The position numbers and the translations under genes were made by a program. Positions 37,925 through 46,052 of a DNA stretch of 64,000 nucleotides are shown piece by piece (the stretch's first letter is position 1; each line of letters starts with the position of its first letter). This stretch comes from Candidatus Enterococcus moelleringii (GTDB lineage: Bacteria > Bacillota > Bacilli > Lactobacillales > Enterococcaceae): positions 104,345 to 168,344 of the forward strand of contig NZ_JAFREM010000033.1 of the NCBI RefSeq assembly GCF_017377575.1, written 5' to 3'. The notes under the pieces were generated by a model. The model saw nothing but the letters and a program-made list of their open reading frames with translations, was not told the origin of the DNA and made no database searches.

Positions 37925-37933
37925 TGGTATAAT
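37925..37933 (+). promoter_or_regulatory. Extended -10 promoter of the DUF523-ylxM-ffh operon
   Basis: TGG-TATAAT (37925-37933), a perfect -10 with upstream TG, about 50 bases before the DUF523 start. Confidence 0.6.
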
Positions 37934-37983
37934 GGGAAAGCAGTTTTGTCACTTATTTTTTGCTAAGAAATGGAGAGAATTGC

Positions 37984-38454
37984 ATGTTAGGGGTTAGTGC
38001 ATGTTTAGCTGGTGTCCGTTGTCGTTACGATGGAGACCATAATCAAGATGATTCATTAAGGAAATTAGTGAGTGAAGGAAAAGCTATCATGATTTGTCCG
38101 GAGATTTTGGGCGGACTGCCAACACCACGTACACCAGCCGAAATTGTCGGGGGCGATGGTTTTGATGTGTGGGATGGCCTGGCCGATGTGATTGATAAGT
38201 CTGGAAACGATGTGACGGATATGTTTAAGGTTGGGGCAATCAAGGCCTATAAAGAATTGGAAAGATTAGATGTGACCCACTTAATCTTAAAAGAACGAAG
38301 CCCTTCTTGCGGCAGTCAACTGATTTACGACGGGACCTTTTCCGGAATACGAAGGATGGGTGTCGGAGTGGCTTCCGCCTATTTCATGAAAAAGGGCATC
38401 CGAGTGTTGTCTGAAGAAAACTGGGTCGGCGAGGTGGAATTTTATGGAGATTGA
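37984..38454 (+). CDS. DUF523 family protein
   Basis: A 156-residue cytoplasmic protein of the DUF523 family. Conserved features are the opening [15 protein letters not shown] with two Cys, the middle [18 protein letters not shown] with a third Cys, and [20 protein letters not shown]. The Cys-rich pattern suggests metal or cluster binding, but the family has no assigned function here. Start at ATG 37984 after GGAGAG; the frame is open further upstream but lacks a ribosome-binding site. It overlaps ylxM by 11 bases. Confidence 0.85.
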   Translation: MLGVSACLAGVRCRYDGDHNQDDSLRKLVSEGKAIMICPEILGGLPTPRTPAEIVGGDGFDVWDGLADVIDKSGNDVTDMFKVGAIKAYKELERLDVTHLILKERSPSCGSQLIYDGTFSGIRRMGVGVASAYFMKKGIRVLSEENWVGEVEFYGD

Positions 38455-38782
38455 AAAAACGAACCGCATGAACGCACTGTTTGAATTTTATGCGACCCTG
38501 TTAACTGAAAAGCAAATGAACTATATGGAGCTGTATTATGCCGATGATTTTTCTTTAGGAGAAATTGCGGAAGAATATCAGGTGAGTCGTCAGGCAGTTT
38601 ATGATAATATAAAGCGAACCGAAAAAATCTTGGAGGAATATGAACGGAAGCTGCACATGGTTTCTGATTATATTGTCCGGGAACAGCAATTAGACAAACT
38701 GGAAAACTACGTCAAGGAACACTATCCAAAAGATGAGATGCTTGCTGCAATGACAAAAGAGCTGCAGGATTTGGACGAATAG
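38444..38782 (+). CDS. ylxM: YlxM/p13 family SRP-associated helix-turn-helix protein
   Basis: A 112-residue helical protein of the UPF0122/YlxM family. The helix-turn-helix is like a sigma-70 region 4 ([44 protein letters not shown]). In streptococci the homologue binds the signal recognition particle RNA and stimulates Ffh/FtsY GTPase activity. It directly precedes ffh by 21 bases, the conserved order. Confidence 0.9.
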   Translation: MEIEKTNRMNALFEFYATLLTEKQMNYMELYYADDFSLGEIAEEYQVSRQAVYDNIKRTEKILEEYERKLHMVSDYIVREQQLDKLENYVKEHYPKDEMLAAMTKELQDLDE

Positions 38783-38803
38783 GAAAGGAACGAAGAGAAA
38801 ACC

Positions 38804-40225
38804 ATGGCATTTGAAAGCTTAACTGAACGCCTCCAGGCGGCAATGAGTAAATTACGCAGAAAAGGAAAAATTACCGAAGCGGATGTAACGGAAATGATGC
38901 GGGAAATCCGCTTAGCGTTACTAGAAGCCGATGTAAACTTGCAAGTGGTGAAGCAATTCACTAAACAGGTTCGGGAACGGGCATTGGGAGTAGAGGTCTT
39001 AGACAGTCTGTCACCTGCCCAACAAATCGTTAAAATCGTTGACGAAGAACTGACCAAAACATTAGGTTCGGAAACTGTCGGCATTGAAAAATCACCAAAA
39101 ATTCCAACCGTTATAATGATGGCTGGTTTGCAAGGGGCAGGTAAAACCACCTTTGCCGGTAAATTAGCCAATCACTTAATCAAAACTGAAAAGGCTCGTC
39201 CATTGATGATCGCCGGCGATATTTATCGTCCAGCAGCGATTGACCAATTAAAAGTTCTTGGTCAGCAATTGGATGTTCCAGTCTTTGACATGGGTACAGA
39301 TGTAAGTCCCGTTGAGATCGTTCGTCAAGGGATGGAAGTGGCCCGCGAAAAGAAAAACGACTATGTCTTAATCGATACCGCCGGCCGTTTACATATTGAC
39401 GAAGAGCTGATGGGTGAGCTGTCACAAATTAAAGAGATCGCTCAACCAAATGAAATTCTGTTAGTTGTGGATGCCATGACGGGTCAAGATGCGGTCAATG
39501 TAGCGCAAAGCTTCAATGAACAGCTGGGTATTACCGGAGTGATCATCACTAAACTGGATGGGGATACTCGTGGTGGTGCGGCGCTGTCGATTCGCCAAGT
39601 AACCGGCGCACCGATTAAATTTGTCGGTACTGGTGAAAAATTAACCGACCTGGAAGTATTCCATCCAGACCGGATGTCCAGCCGAATTCTCGGCATGGGG
39701 GACATGCTGACCTTGATCGAAAAGGCGCAGCAGGATTACGATGAGCAAAAGGCTGAAGAGTTGGCTCGCAAAATGAAAGAAAATTCTTTTGACTTCAACG
39801 ACTTTATCGAACAGCTGGATCAAGTAATGGGCATGGGTCCATTGGAAGATTTGCTGAAGATGATTCCTGGTATGAGCCAAGTACCCGGTATTGAAAACGT
39901 CAAGGTTGATCCAAAAGACGTTGCCCGCAAAAAAGCGATGGTCTTCTCTATGACACCGGCTGAACGGGAAGATCCTGATTTGTTAAACCCAAGTCGTCGT
40001 CGTCGGATTGCGGCGGGTTCTGGTAACTCAGTAGTAGAAGTCAACCGAATGATCAAGCAGTTTAAAGAATCCCGCAAAATGATGCAGCAAATGAGCAAAG
40101 GATCAATGCCGGCTGGTATGGATCAAATGTTCGGCAACGGCGTTAAAGGGAAAATGGGCAAGATGGCCATGAAGCAGATGATGAAGAAAACCGGTAAAAA
40201 GAAGAAGAAAAAGAAGAAAAGATAA
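38804..40225 (+). CDS. ffh: Signal recognition particle GTPase Ffh
   Basis: A 473-residue SRP54. It has an N-terminal helical bundle, a GTPase domain with G1 GLQGAGKTTFAGKLA, G3 DTAGRLHID and G4 TKLDGDTRGG, and a Met-rich M domain (about 330-450) that binds the SRP RNA and signal peptides. The C-terminus is a Lys-rich tail. It targets nascent membrane proteins to FtsY and SecYEG. Last gene of the DUF523-ylxM-ffh operon, followed by a bidirectional terminator. Confidence 0.97.
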   Translation: MAFESLTERLQAAMSKLRRKGKITEADVTEMMREIRLALLEADVNLQVVKQFTKQVRERALGVEVLDSLSPAQQIVKIVDEELTKTLGSETVGIEKSPKIPTVIMMAGLQGAGKTTFAGKLANHLIKTEKARPLMIAGDIYRPAAIDQLKVLGQQLDVPVFDMGTDVSPVEIVRQGMEVAREKKNDYVLIDTAGRLHIDEELMGELSQIKEIAQPNEILLVVDAMTGQDAVNVAQSFNEQLGITGVIITKLDGDTRGGAALSIRQVTGAPIKFVGTGEKLTDLEVFHPDRMSSRILGMGDMLTLIEKAQQDYDEQKAEELARKMKENSFDFNDFIEQLDQVMGMGPLEDLLKMIPGMSQVPGIENVKVDPKDVARKKAMVFSMTPAEREDPDLLNPSRRRRIAAGSGNSVVEVNRMIKQFKESRKMMQQMSKGSMPAGMDQMFGNGVKGKMGKMAMKQMMKKTGKKKKKKKKR

Positions 40226-40242
40226 AAAGCAGGTCACAAAAA

Positions 40243-40288
40243 AACAGCGTTGCGAGTAGATACATGACTCGCAACGCTGTTCTTTTTG
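40243..40288. terminator. Bidirectional terminator between ffh and the VanZ genes
   Basis: A perfect 15-bp stem AACAGCGTTGCGAGT/ACTCGCAACGCTGTT with T runs on both sides. Confidence 0.93.
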
Positions 40289-40291
40289 TTA

Positions 40292-40810
40292 TTACAAGAT
40301 CATGTTGTAAATCATAATGAAGAGGATAAATCCTAAGCAGAGGATAAAAAGAATAGTGCCTAAAATGGTTAGGAAGCGATCTAATTTTGTTTCGGAAAAA
40401 ATTCGTCGTAACAATTGATAGATCAATAAACCAGTAATTCCTCCAGCGGTATTTACAAGTAAGTCGGTTATGTCCGTTGCACCCACACCTAGGATAAATT
40501 GCAGAACTTCGATCGTTAAACTAAAGCCTGCGATCAAGAAACATTTGCTTAAAAAGGAGCGGTTCTTTACGGCAATTCCCAGCAGTCCGCCAAAGGGAAG
40601 AAAAACCACAAAGTTGTAGAAAATTTCCGTCAAACTAATTTTGCCGTTAACAATAGCGGAGGCTTGGAAGGGGATCAAATTAATACTGCGTCCATTGTTA
40701 AGAATCCCTTGTAAATCTGACCATGAGAAGGCGAGTTTAAAAAGCAAAATCCAAACTAAAACCAGCAAATAAACAACTAGCAGGATACGTCCGCTTTTTT
40801 GAGTTTTCAC
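40292..40810 (-). CDS. VanZ-family membrane protein (distal copy)
   Basis: About 172 residues with four to five hydrophobic segments. The VanZ signature is present: NLIPF early (INLIPFQAS), VFLPFGGLLGI, and EVLQFILGVGATDITDLLVNTAGGITG with the conserved acidic pair. VanZ-type proteins are membrane proteins linked in some cases to teicoplanin tolerance; most copies have unknown roles. I place the start at GTG 40810, six bases after GGAGGT; GTG 40819 overlaps that site. It follows another VanZ gene by 15 bases, and both follow the ABC genes. Confidence 0.8.
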   Translation of the reverse strand: MKTQKSGRILLVVYLLVLVWILLFKLAFSWSDLQGILNNGRSINLIPFQASAIVNGKISLTEIFYNFVVFLPFGGLLGIAVKNRSFLSKCFLIAGFSLTIEVLQFILGVGATDITDLLVNTAGGITGLLIYQLLRRIFSETKLDRFLTILGTILFILCLGFILFIMIYNMIL

Positions 40811-40825
40811 GTCTGTCACCTCCAG

Positions 40826-41443
40826 TTATAAAAAGCGCAGGAAAAACCACCAATTGTACAAGAAGAACACGCTGGCTAAGCTAAGAAAAATGTAGGCCGC
40901 GGCTTCGTTTTTGCCTAATGCTTGGATGTCTTTGCTGCTTTTTTTCGCGAATTTCTGCCATAGCTGCCAAACTAGAAAGCCTAAAAAGGCGCCTAGCGTA
41001 TTCATCAGCAGATCATCAATATCCGAAACGCGCCGATTAAACACCTGTAAAATTTCAATCGTAAAGGAAAAGCTGGCAGCTAACCCGACCACCGGCAGAA
41101 AGCGGCGAAATCTTTGCCAAATATAAGGCAGCAAGAAGCCTAGTGGCATAAACATAAAGGCGTTCAGTATACGGGTAAGCAGTCCGCCCGCTACAAAGGG
41201 AATCAAGTTGATTTCTTCTGGGCGGATGGTTTCGGGATAACGTAGAAAGTCCCAAAAAGTGCCGACACCGGTCGTTTCAATGACGAGATAGAGATAAAGA
41301 ATAAATAAAAAACGCCAGATCATACTAGAAAGTGGAACCGTTTCTCGCTGCTGGTCCTTCCTTAAAAAGTACCATTGAAAAATTAAGCATGGCAGAAAGA
41401 CACAGAGTGGCAAGTAAAGATTGAATAATAGATTTATGATCAT
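40826..41443 (-). CDS. VanZ-family membrane protein (proximal copy)
   Basis: A 205-residue polytopic protein with the same signature as its neighbour: EINLIPFVAGG, FMPLGFLLPYIW and EILQVFNRRVSDIDDLLMNTLGAFLGFLV. It extends further at the C-terminus with one more membrane segment. GAGGTGAAATCTC precedes the ATG. Only 21 bases separate it from the ABC permease, so transcription from the GntR promoter probably continues into it. The two VanZ copies differ clearly and are not a recent duplication. Confidence 0.8.
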   Translation of the reverse strand: MIINLLFNLYLPLCVFLPCLIFQWYFLRKDQQRETVPLSSMIWRFLFILYLYLVIETTGVGTFWDFLRYPETIRPEEINLIPFVAGGLLTRILNAFMFMPLGFLLPYIWQRFRRFLPVVGLAASFSFTIEILQVFNRRVSDIDDLLMNTLGAFLGFLVWQLWQKFAKKSSKDIQALGKNEAAAYIFLSLASVFFLYNWWFFLRFL

Positions 41444-41464
41444 GAGATTTCACCTCTTCGCCGC

Positions 41465-42667
41465 TTATTGTTTACTGAGGATGGCGGTTTTTCGTTGCTG
41501 CAGTTTTCTTTTGATATCGGAAAAGAAGACTAAAGTAAAACTTAGAAGTCCTAAGACTGCAAGAATGATTAATGAACTGTTAATTGGGTCCCAAATTGAA
41601 ACGGGTTCACCGATAAAGTGATTCATGTAGTAATTATGCCAAGGGCTGAAAAGAGTAGTCCCCAAAATAGCCGAACTAAAGAGGGTCATGAAAATCCAAA
41701 CCGGCCAGCGGGATTCTTTATTCAGTAAATAGCTGCCGTCATTTTCTAAACTAATGGTCTGATACTTGCGATAACTCCAAAAAAGCAGGAGGCCGCTGGC
41801 TAAACAAATCAGCAGGCTGATCCACCAATAGCCGCCATTTTTTCCAATGAAAGTAATAAATAAATTGTGGGAAACAGATGGTGCGTTCCCATTTCTTAAG
41901 GTGATGATATCTAAAACCGTATAAATGGTGTCAGGGATTGATAACATAAGGAGCCAAAAAACAAACCAAGTTAGCGGACCGAACACAATGTTACCGACCA
42001 TTGATCCCACAAAGGCGCTGGCACTAAACAGCCCAACCATCGTGAAGAAGTAACTAATGACCGAAGCAAACAGCTGCCCCAGTGTGGCATTCATATAAGG
42101 TGCCGGGATCAAAGAATGGATCAAGAGAGCATACAGACCTTGTCCAACTAATACGGACAGCAGGATTGGTACGCCCAGATACAACAGCTTTTTACCAAAT
42201 ATTTCCTTGCGAGAAATCGGCAGGGAAAACAGAAAGTGATTAAAACCCGTTTTGGCATCAACGAAAAAGAGTAAAAAGCCGATTAATGGAACCAGTAAAA
42301 ATAGAAAAGGGAAGTTGCTGGTATTGTCGGCAGTGTAATTCTCCTTCTGATCGTAATCGGTGGCTTCCGGCAAATTTGCTGGATTATACTGATCAGAAGT
42401 TGGTCTATAAAAGTATAGGTTGGCATTTACAAACTCTTCATAGCTATCATAAGCTTTATTGGTTTGGGAAGAAGGATCAAAATAGGTATATTGATCGCGA
42501 TACTCTGCAACATTCTGTTTGAACTCTCTATTTTCTGTATATTGTGTATGCATCGAATGCCAATGATCACTTTGGAGTTTCGCATTCAGCAGACAAATGC
42601 CGATAATGACTAAACACAAAGCAATCAATGGTTTTTTGTAGCGTTCTAAATAAATGGCTTTAAGCAT
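41465..42667 (-). CDS. ABC-2 type transporter permease
   Basis: A 400-residue membrane permease. It has one N-terminal membrane helix (about 14-30), a large extracytoplasmic loop (about 31-120), then five further helices in the core and a basic cytoplasmic tail. It lies 15 bases downstream of the ATPase gene, with which it forms the transporter. The order GntR regulator, ATPase, permease is that of the YtrABC-like systems, which respond to cell-wall-active agents in Bacillus. The substrate is unknown. Confidence 0.82.
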   Translation of the reverse strand: MLKAIYLERYKKPLIALCLVIIGICLLNAKLQSDHWHSMHTQYTENREFKQNVAEYRDQYTYFDPSSQTNKAYDSYEEFVNANLYFYRPTSDQYNPANLPEATDYDQKENYTADNTSNFPFLFLLVPLIGFLLFFVDAKTGFNHFLFSLPISRKEIFGKKLLYLGVPILLSVLVGQGLYALLIHSLIPAPYMNATLGQLFASVISYFFTMVGLFSASAFVGSMVGNIVFGPLTWFVFWLLMLSIPDTIYTVLDIITLRNGNAPSVSHNLFITFIGKNGGYWWISLLICLASGLLLFWSYRKYQTISLENDGSYLLNKESRWPVWIFMTLFSSAILGTTLFSPWHNYYMNHFIGEPVSIWDPINSSLIILAVLGLLSFTLVFFSDIKRKLQQRKTAILSKQ

Positions 42668-42682
42668 TGGATAAACTCCCTT

Positions 42683-43561
42683 CTACAATAGTTTCCGTTT
42701 TGGTTTTAAATTGGCTTCAAACAAATCCTCCAGTGATAGAGGCAGTTCTTCGAAGACTAATGGATCATGGCTTTTGATTTCAGCGGCTAATTCTGGCGTG
42801 AAGTTTTCAAACACGGCGGTAATCACGCGGCCTTGGAAATCGATCAGCTTGGAATTTTCTTTGACAACGGCTGGAATCTTTTTGGTTTTGAAGACCAGCT
42901 GCATTTTCTTGGCGGTTTCCCGCATATCTTCTAAACGGTAGTCTTTGGTAATCGTCTGTCCTTTTAACAAAAGGGCGCGATCAATCAAGCTTTCCAACTC
43001 ATTCAAATTATGAGAAGCGATCAGAGCCGTGCGGTTATTTTCGCTTAAATGCTCCAGCAATAGACCGATGACCTGTTTGCGAACAATTACGTCCAAGCCA
43101 TCAAAGGGCTCGTCCAGCAGGAGATAAGTCGCATTGGAGCAAATCGCTAAAATCATTTGGAACAAACCTTGCATTCCTTTGGATAATTGCCGATAGCTGG
43201 CATGTAAGGACAATTCGTGCTGCTGGATCAATTGCAGGAAAAGATCCTGATCAAAGGCCGAATAGCTGGCCCGATAAAAAGCATTGATCTTTTTTAGTGA
43301 ATAGCCCCGCAGGAAGTTTTCTTTTTCGTCGATAAAGAAAATCTGCTCTTTTAAGCCCGGTGTTTGATAAATCGACTGCTGATTGATTTGAATGTCGCCG
43401 GCATCCGGCAGGTATTGTCCAGCGATGATCCGAAACAAACTAGTCTTACCAGAGCCGTTGCGGCCGACTAAGCCGACTAATTCACTTTCGGCTAGCTGAA
43501 ACGATATATTTTCTAAAACGGGTTGTTGGTTAATTGTTTTGCTTAATCCTTCTACGATCAT
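42683..43561 (-). CDS. ABC transporter ATP-binding protein
   Basis: A 292-residue ATPase. Walker A is GRNGSGKTSLFRI (about 33-45), the Q-loop region is FFIDEKENF, the signature motif is degenerate (YRQLSKGMQGL instead of LSGGQ), and Walker B with its glutamate is YLLLDEPFDGLD, followed by the H-loop ASHNLNELE. A C-terminal extension of about 80 residues resembles those of drug- and peptide-exporting ABC-2 ATPases. The start overlaps the GntR stop by four bases, so the two are translationally coupled. Confidence 0.87.
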   Translation of the reverse strand: MIVEGLSKTINQQPVLENISFQLAESELVGLVGRNGSGKTSLFRIIAGQYLPDAGDIQINQQSIYQTPGLKEQIFFIDEKENFLRGYSLKKINAFYRASYSAFDQDLFLQLIQQHELSLHASYRQLSKGMQGLFQMILAICSNATYLLLDEPFDGLDVIVRKQVIGLLLEHLSENNRTALIASHNLNELESLIDRALLLKGQTITKDYRLEDMRETAKKMQLVFKTKKIPAVVKENSKLIDFQGRVITAVFENFTPELAAEIKSHDPLVFEELPLSLEDLFEANLKPKRKLL

Positions 43562-43944
43562 TCTCCATGACCTCCTAACTTTTCTTCCGATGCCTGTACC
43601 CAGTCGATGATTTCCTGTGAGGTGACCTGCAAATGACGGGCTTCAACCACTAAATCGTCGAATTGTTCCCGCAGCTGCTGAATCCGCATTTCATTGCGGG
43701 GCAGGGTGCCGCTGTCGCGAACAAAAGTGCCTTTGCCTTTGACCGTAACTAGGACTTGTTCAGCCTCCAGCACCTTGTAGGCTTTACTGACGGTGTTGGG
43801 ATTCATCAACAGCTGCTTGGCCATCTCCCGTACGGAGGGAATCCGGTCGCCTGGCTGCAGGATGCCTTGGAGAATATCTTCCTTGATTCCTAGAACCAGC
43901 TGTTCATAATAAGCCTTATTCCCGCTTTTATTAATAGTAACCAT
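43558..43944 (-). CDS. GntR-family repressor, YtrA subfamily
   Basis: A 128-residue regulator. The N-terminal GntR winged helix (about 12-75) contains GDRIPSVREMAKQLLMNPNTVSKAYKVLEAEQ and the wing GKGTFV; a short helical C-terminal dimerisation part follows, with no ligand-binding domain. That size is the YtrA subfamily, which controls adjacent ABC genes. A 23-bp palindrome overlaps its own promoter, so autorepression is expected. The ribosome-binding site is AAAGGAGG. First gene of the operon. Confidence 0.9.
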   Translation of the reverse strand: MVTINKSGNKAYYEQLVLGIKEDILQGILQPGDRIPSVREMAKQLLMNPNTVSKAYKVLEAEQVLVTVKGKGTFVRDSGTLPRNEMRIQQLREQFDDLVVEARHLQVTSQEIIDWVQASEEKLGGHGE

Positions 43945-43970
43945 AGGGCGCCTCCTTTCACTGTCTTTAT

Positions 43971-43993
43971 GTGTACTAGTATACGTAGTACAC
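43971..43993 (-). promoter_or_regulatory. GntR/YtrA operator palindrome
   Basis: GTGTACTA-N7-TAGTACAC, perfect 8-bp arms. It covers the -10 of the operon promoter. Confidence 0.78.
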
Positions 43994-44006
43994 TTTGTAA
44001 ATGCAA
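43978..44006 (-). promoter_or_regulatory. Promoter of the GntR-ABC-VanZ operon
   Basis: On the minus strand TTGCAT (44001-44006), 17-base spacer, TATACT (43978-43983). The -10 lies inside the operator. Confidence 0.78.
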
Positions 44007-44054
44007 TCTTTTTTAAGAAATTTTTGGTACAATGAAGCCAACGAGGTGAGAACT

Positions 44055-44621
44055 ATGGAACGATGTGCATGGGCACAAGACAATGAAAAAATGAAAATTT
44101 ACCACGATACAGTGTGGGGAGTTCCGGAATACGACGATCAACGGTTGTTTCGCAAGTTAGTGTTGGATATGAATCAGGCCGGCTTAAGCTGGCAAACAAT
44201 TTTGAATAAGTCGGAGAATTTTGACCGAGCCTATGAAGGGTTTGATATTAAAAAGGTGGCAGCTTTTGATCAGCAGAAGATAGAAGAGCTGATGCAGGAT
44301 GAAGGAATTATCCGCTATCGCCGCAAAATTGAGGCAGCAGTCAGCAATGCTCAGCTGGTGTTAAAAATTCAAGAAGAGGTGGGCAGCTTTTCGGAGTATT
44401 TGTGGAGCTTTGTTGATGGTACACCAGTAGATGGTCAACGTAAAACTGCGGAAGAAATTCCTGCCACCAACGAGCTGTCGGATGCCTTAGCTAAGGATTT
44501 GAAAAAGCGGGGCTTTAAATTTGTTGGCAGCACCACGATTTATGCTTTTATGCAGGCCGTGGGGATGCTGAATGATCATGAGCTGACCTGTTTTCGCCAT
44601 GATGAGGTGAAAGAGGTTTAG
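44055..44621 (+). CDS. tag: DNA-3-methyladenine glycosylase I
   Basis: A 188-residue base-excision glycosylase that removes 3-methyladenine from alkylated DNA. It has the family's N-terminal RCAWA with zinc-ligand Cys4 and His17, YHDTVWGVPEYDDQRLFRKLVLDMNQAGLSW with the catalytic-site Glu, and a C-terminal TCFRH with the other zinc ligands. Start at ATG 44055 after GAGGTGA; an open extension upstream lacks a ribosome-binding site and would run into the divergent promoter. Confidence 0.93.
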   Translation: MERCAWAQDNEKMKIYHDTVWGVPEYDDQRLFRKLVLDMNQAGLSWQTILNKSENFDRAYEGFDIKKVAAFDQQKIEELMQDEGIIRYRRKIEAAVSNAQLVLKIQEEVGSFSEYLWSFVDGTPVDGQRKTAEEIPATNELSDALAKDLKKRGFKFVGSTTIYAFMQAVGMLNDHELTCFRHDEVKEV

Positions 44622-44637
44622 ATTTAGTCGTAAAAAT

Positions 44638-44691
44638 AATGTCCACTTCACCGAAATTGCCTAGAGCTTTCGGTGAAGTGGACATTTTTTA
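44638..44691. terminator. Bidirectional terminator after tag
   Basis: A perfect stem of about 18 bp ATGTCCACTTCACCGAAA with its complement at 44668-44685 and T runs on both sides; it overlaps the stop of the convergent AraC gene. Confidence 0.93.
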
Positions 44692-45906
44692 GTTTGGAAA
44701 TGTTTGTCTGTAAGCTTCACGATACTTTTTGGGTGTCTGGTGATAGTAAGCTGTAAAATAGCGGCGAAATTGTTTGGTGTCATTAAAACCCACAGCTTCA
44801 GAGATCTGATTCAAAGGTAAGTCGGTGCTGAGCATTAGACCGCGAGCGCTAGTACAGCGCAGGCGAGTGACTAATTCGGTGACGCTTAGGTGAAAATTGT
44901 TTGTCACTAATTGAGTGACCCGTTTCGGGGTGATGGACAAAGCTTTAGCAATCTTTTCAATCGTTATAGGTTGGCGGTAATTTTCGTAAATGTACATATA
45001 AATATCGTAACTATCATCCTCCACCCAGGTGCCATACTGAGGAAAAAATGAATTCCGGTAAGCTTGCGGTGTTTGCTGGTGAACCTTTTTAAATTCTCGA
45101 TAGAAGTAGGCATCGCTTTGAAAACCAACGATGCGGCCAATTTGATTGACGGACAAGGCATTGAATTCTAATAAAGCGGTAGCATTAATGATCCGCACGC
45201 GATTTAGGTTTTGGGCAAAGCTGAGTTTGGTCAGCTGCTTAAGCTGGAGTGAAACATCAGCTGGTTTGAGTTGGAATTCAGATGCTAGGTCTTCAATGGT
45301 CAAATTTTTTTGATGATGGAAATGCAAATATTGCAGCAATTGCCAAGGCGAATTCATCGGGGCTTGCTTTTTTTCTTCCCGACGAACAAGACTGGTTAAA
45401 AAGAGATAAACGACCGAAGTGATCGCCGACAGGATGCGCAAATCATTGGCCCAAGGCAAAGCGTCAGCTTGTTGATTAAGTAGTTTTTTACAAAGCTGAT
45501 CCATTTCAATTTGCTCTTCCGGCAGTAAAGAGACCAGGGGAATATCGCGATCCAATTCGCTTAGACTTTCGTGATAGGTAGATTTACTGGTATTTGACAA
45601 CAGTAATAAGCCGATAGAAAACTGGCATTGGTAATAACTAAAGCCAACTTGAGAAATCGGCTTTAGCTTGAAAATATGATAGGACATCACCAGGATGAGC
45701 TGGCCTTTTTTGAAGGAGATGGTTTGTCCATTAATTTCTAGAATCGCTTCTCCGGCGGTGGCGTACATAAAAAGTACATTGTCATGGCTGCTGGGAGGAG
45801 TTTCCTGCTCCAGCTGAAAGAATTCAATCACAACTTCATCGCTTTTCAGATTTTCCCGGTAATAGTCAACGCTGGTGTAGGGGATTAACTCATTTGTGTA
45901 GTCCAT
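44689..45906 (-). CDS. AraC-family regulator with two HTH domains
   Basis: A 405-residue transcription regulator. The N-terminal cupin-like sensor domain (about 1-110, with ATAGEAILEINGQTISFKKGQLILV) is followed by a first AraC HTH pair (about 195-290, IEDLASEFQLKPADVSLQLKQLTKLSF and SVNQIGRIVGFQSDAYFYREFKKVHQQTPQAYR). After a linker comes a second pair (about 305-400, IEKIAKALSITPKRVTQLVTNNFHLSV and PLNQISEAVGFNDTKQFRRYFTAYYHQTPKKYR). AraC proteins usually have one such domain. It is divergent from a putative epimerase, its likely target. The ribosome-binding site is AAAGGAGC. Confidence 0.87.
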   Translation of the reverse strand: MDYTNELIPYTSVDYYRENLKSDEVVIEFFQLEQETPPSSHDNVLFMYATAGEAILEINGQTISFKKGQLILVMSYHIFKLKPISQVGFSYYQCQFSIGLLLLSNTSKSTYHESLSELDRDIPLVSLLPEEQIEMDQLCKKLLNQQADALPWANDLRILSAITSVVYLFLTSLVRREEKKQAPMNSPWQLLQYLHFHHQKNLTIEDLASEFQLKPADVSLQLKQLTKLSFAQNLNRVRIINATALLEFNALSVNQIGRIVGFQSDAYFYREFKKVHQQTPQAYRNSFFPQYGTWVEDDSYDIYMYIYENYRQPITIEKIAKALSITPKRVTQLVTNNFHLSVTELVTRLRCTSARGLMLSTDLPLNQISEAVGFNDTKQFRRYFTAYYHQTPKKYREAYRQTFPN

Positions 45907-45996
45907 GGTGAGCTCCTTTTCTTTAGCTGTTAAGCTTAGTATAACCCATAAACAATGAAGTGTTAGTGTTTTGTCAGAAAATGCCCTTTCTATCTA

Positions 45997-46026
45997 TTGG
46001 AAACGCTTATATAATGTGAGTATAAT
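45997..46026 (+). promoter_or_regulatory. Epimerase promoter with overlapping cre-like site
   Basis: TTGGAA (45997-46002), 18-base spacer, TATAAT (46021-46026). TTGGAAACGCTTATAT (45997-46012) matches the cre consensus WTGNAARCGNWWNCAW with one mismatch and covers the -35, which fits CcpA repression. Confidence 0.62.
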
Positions 46027-46052
46027 CACAAATAGGAAATGGGGAAAACACC

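Noticed and set aside
40292..41443. VanZ genes read as glycopeptide resistance
   Set aside because: There are no vanHAX, vanY or vanRS genes nearby. VanZ-family proteins are widespread and do not indicate resistance by themselves.
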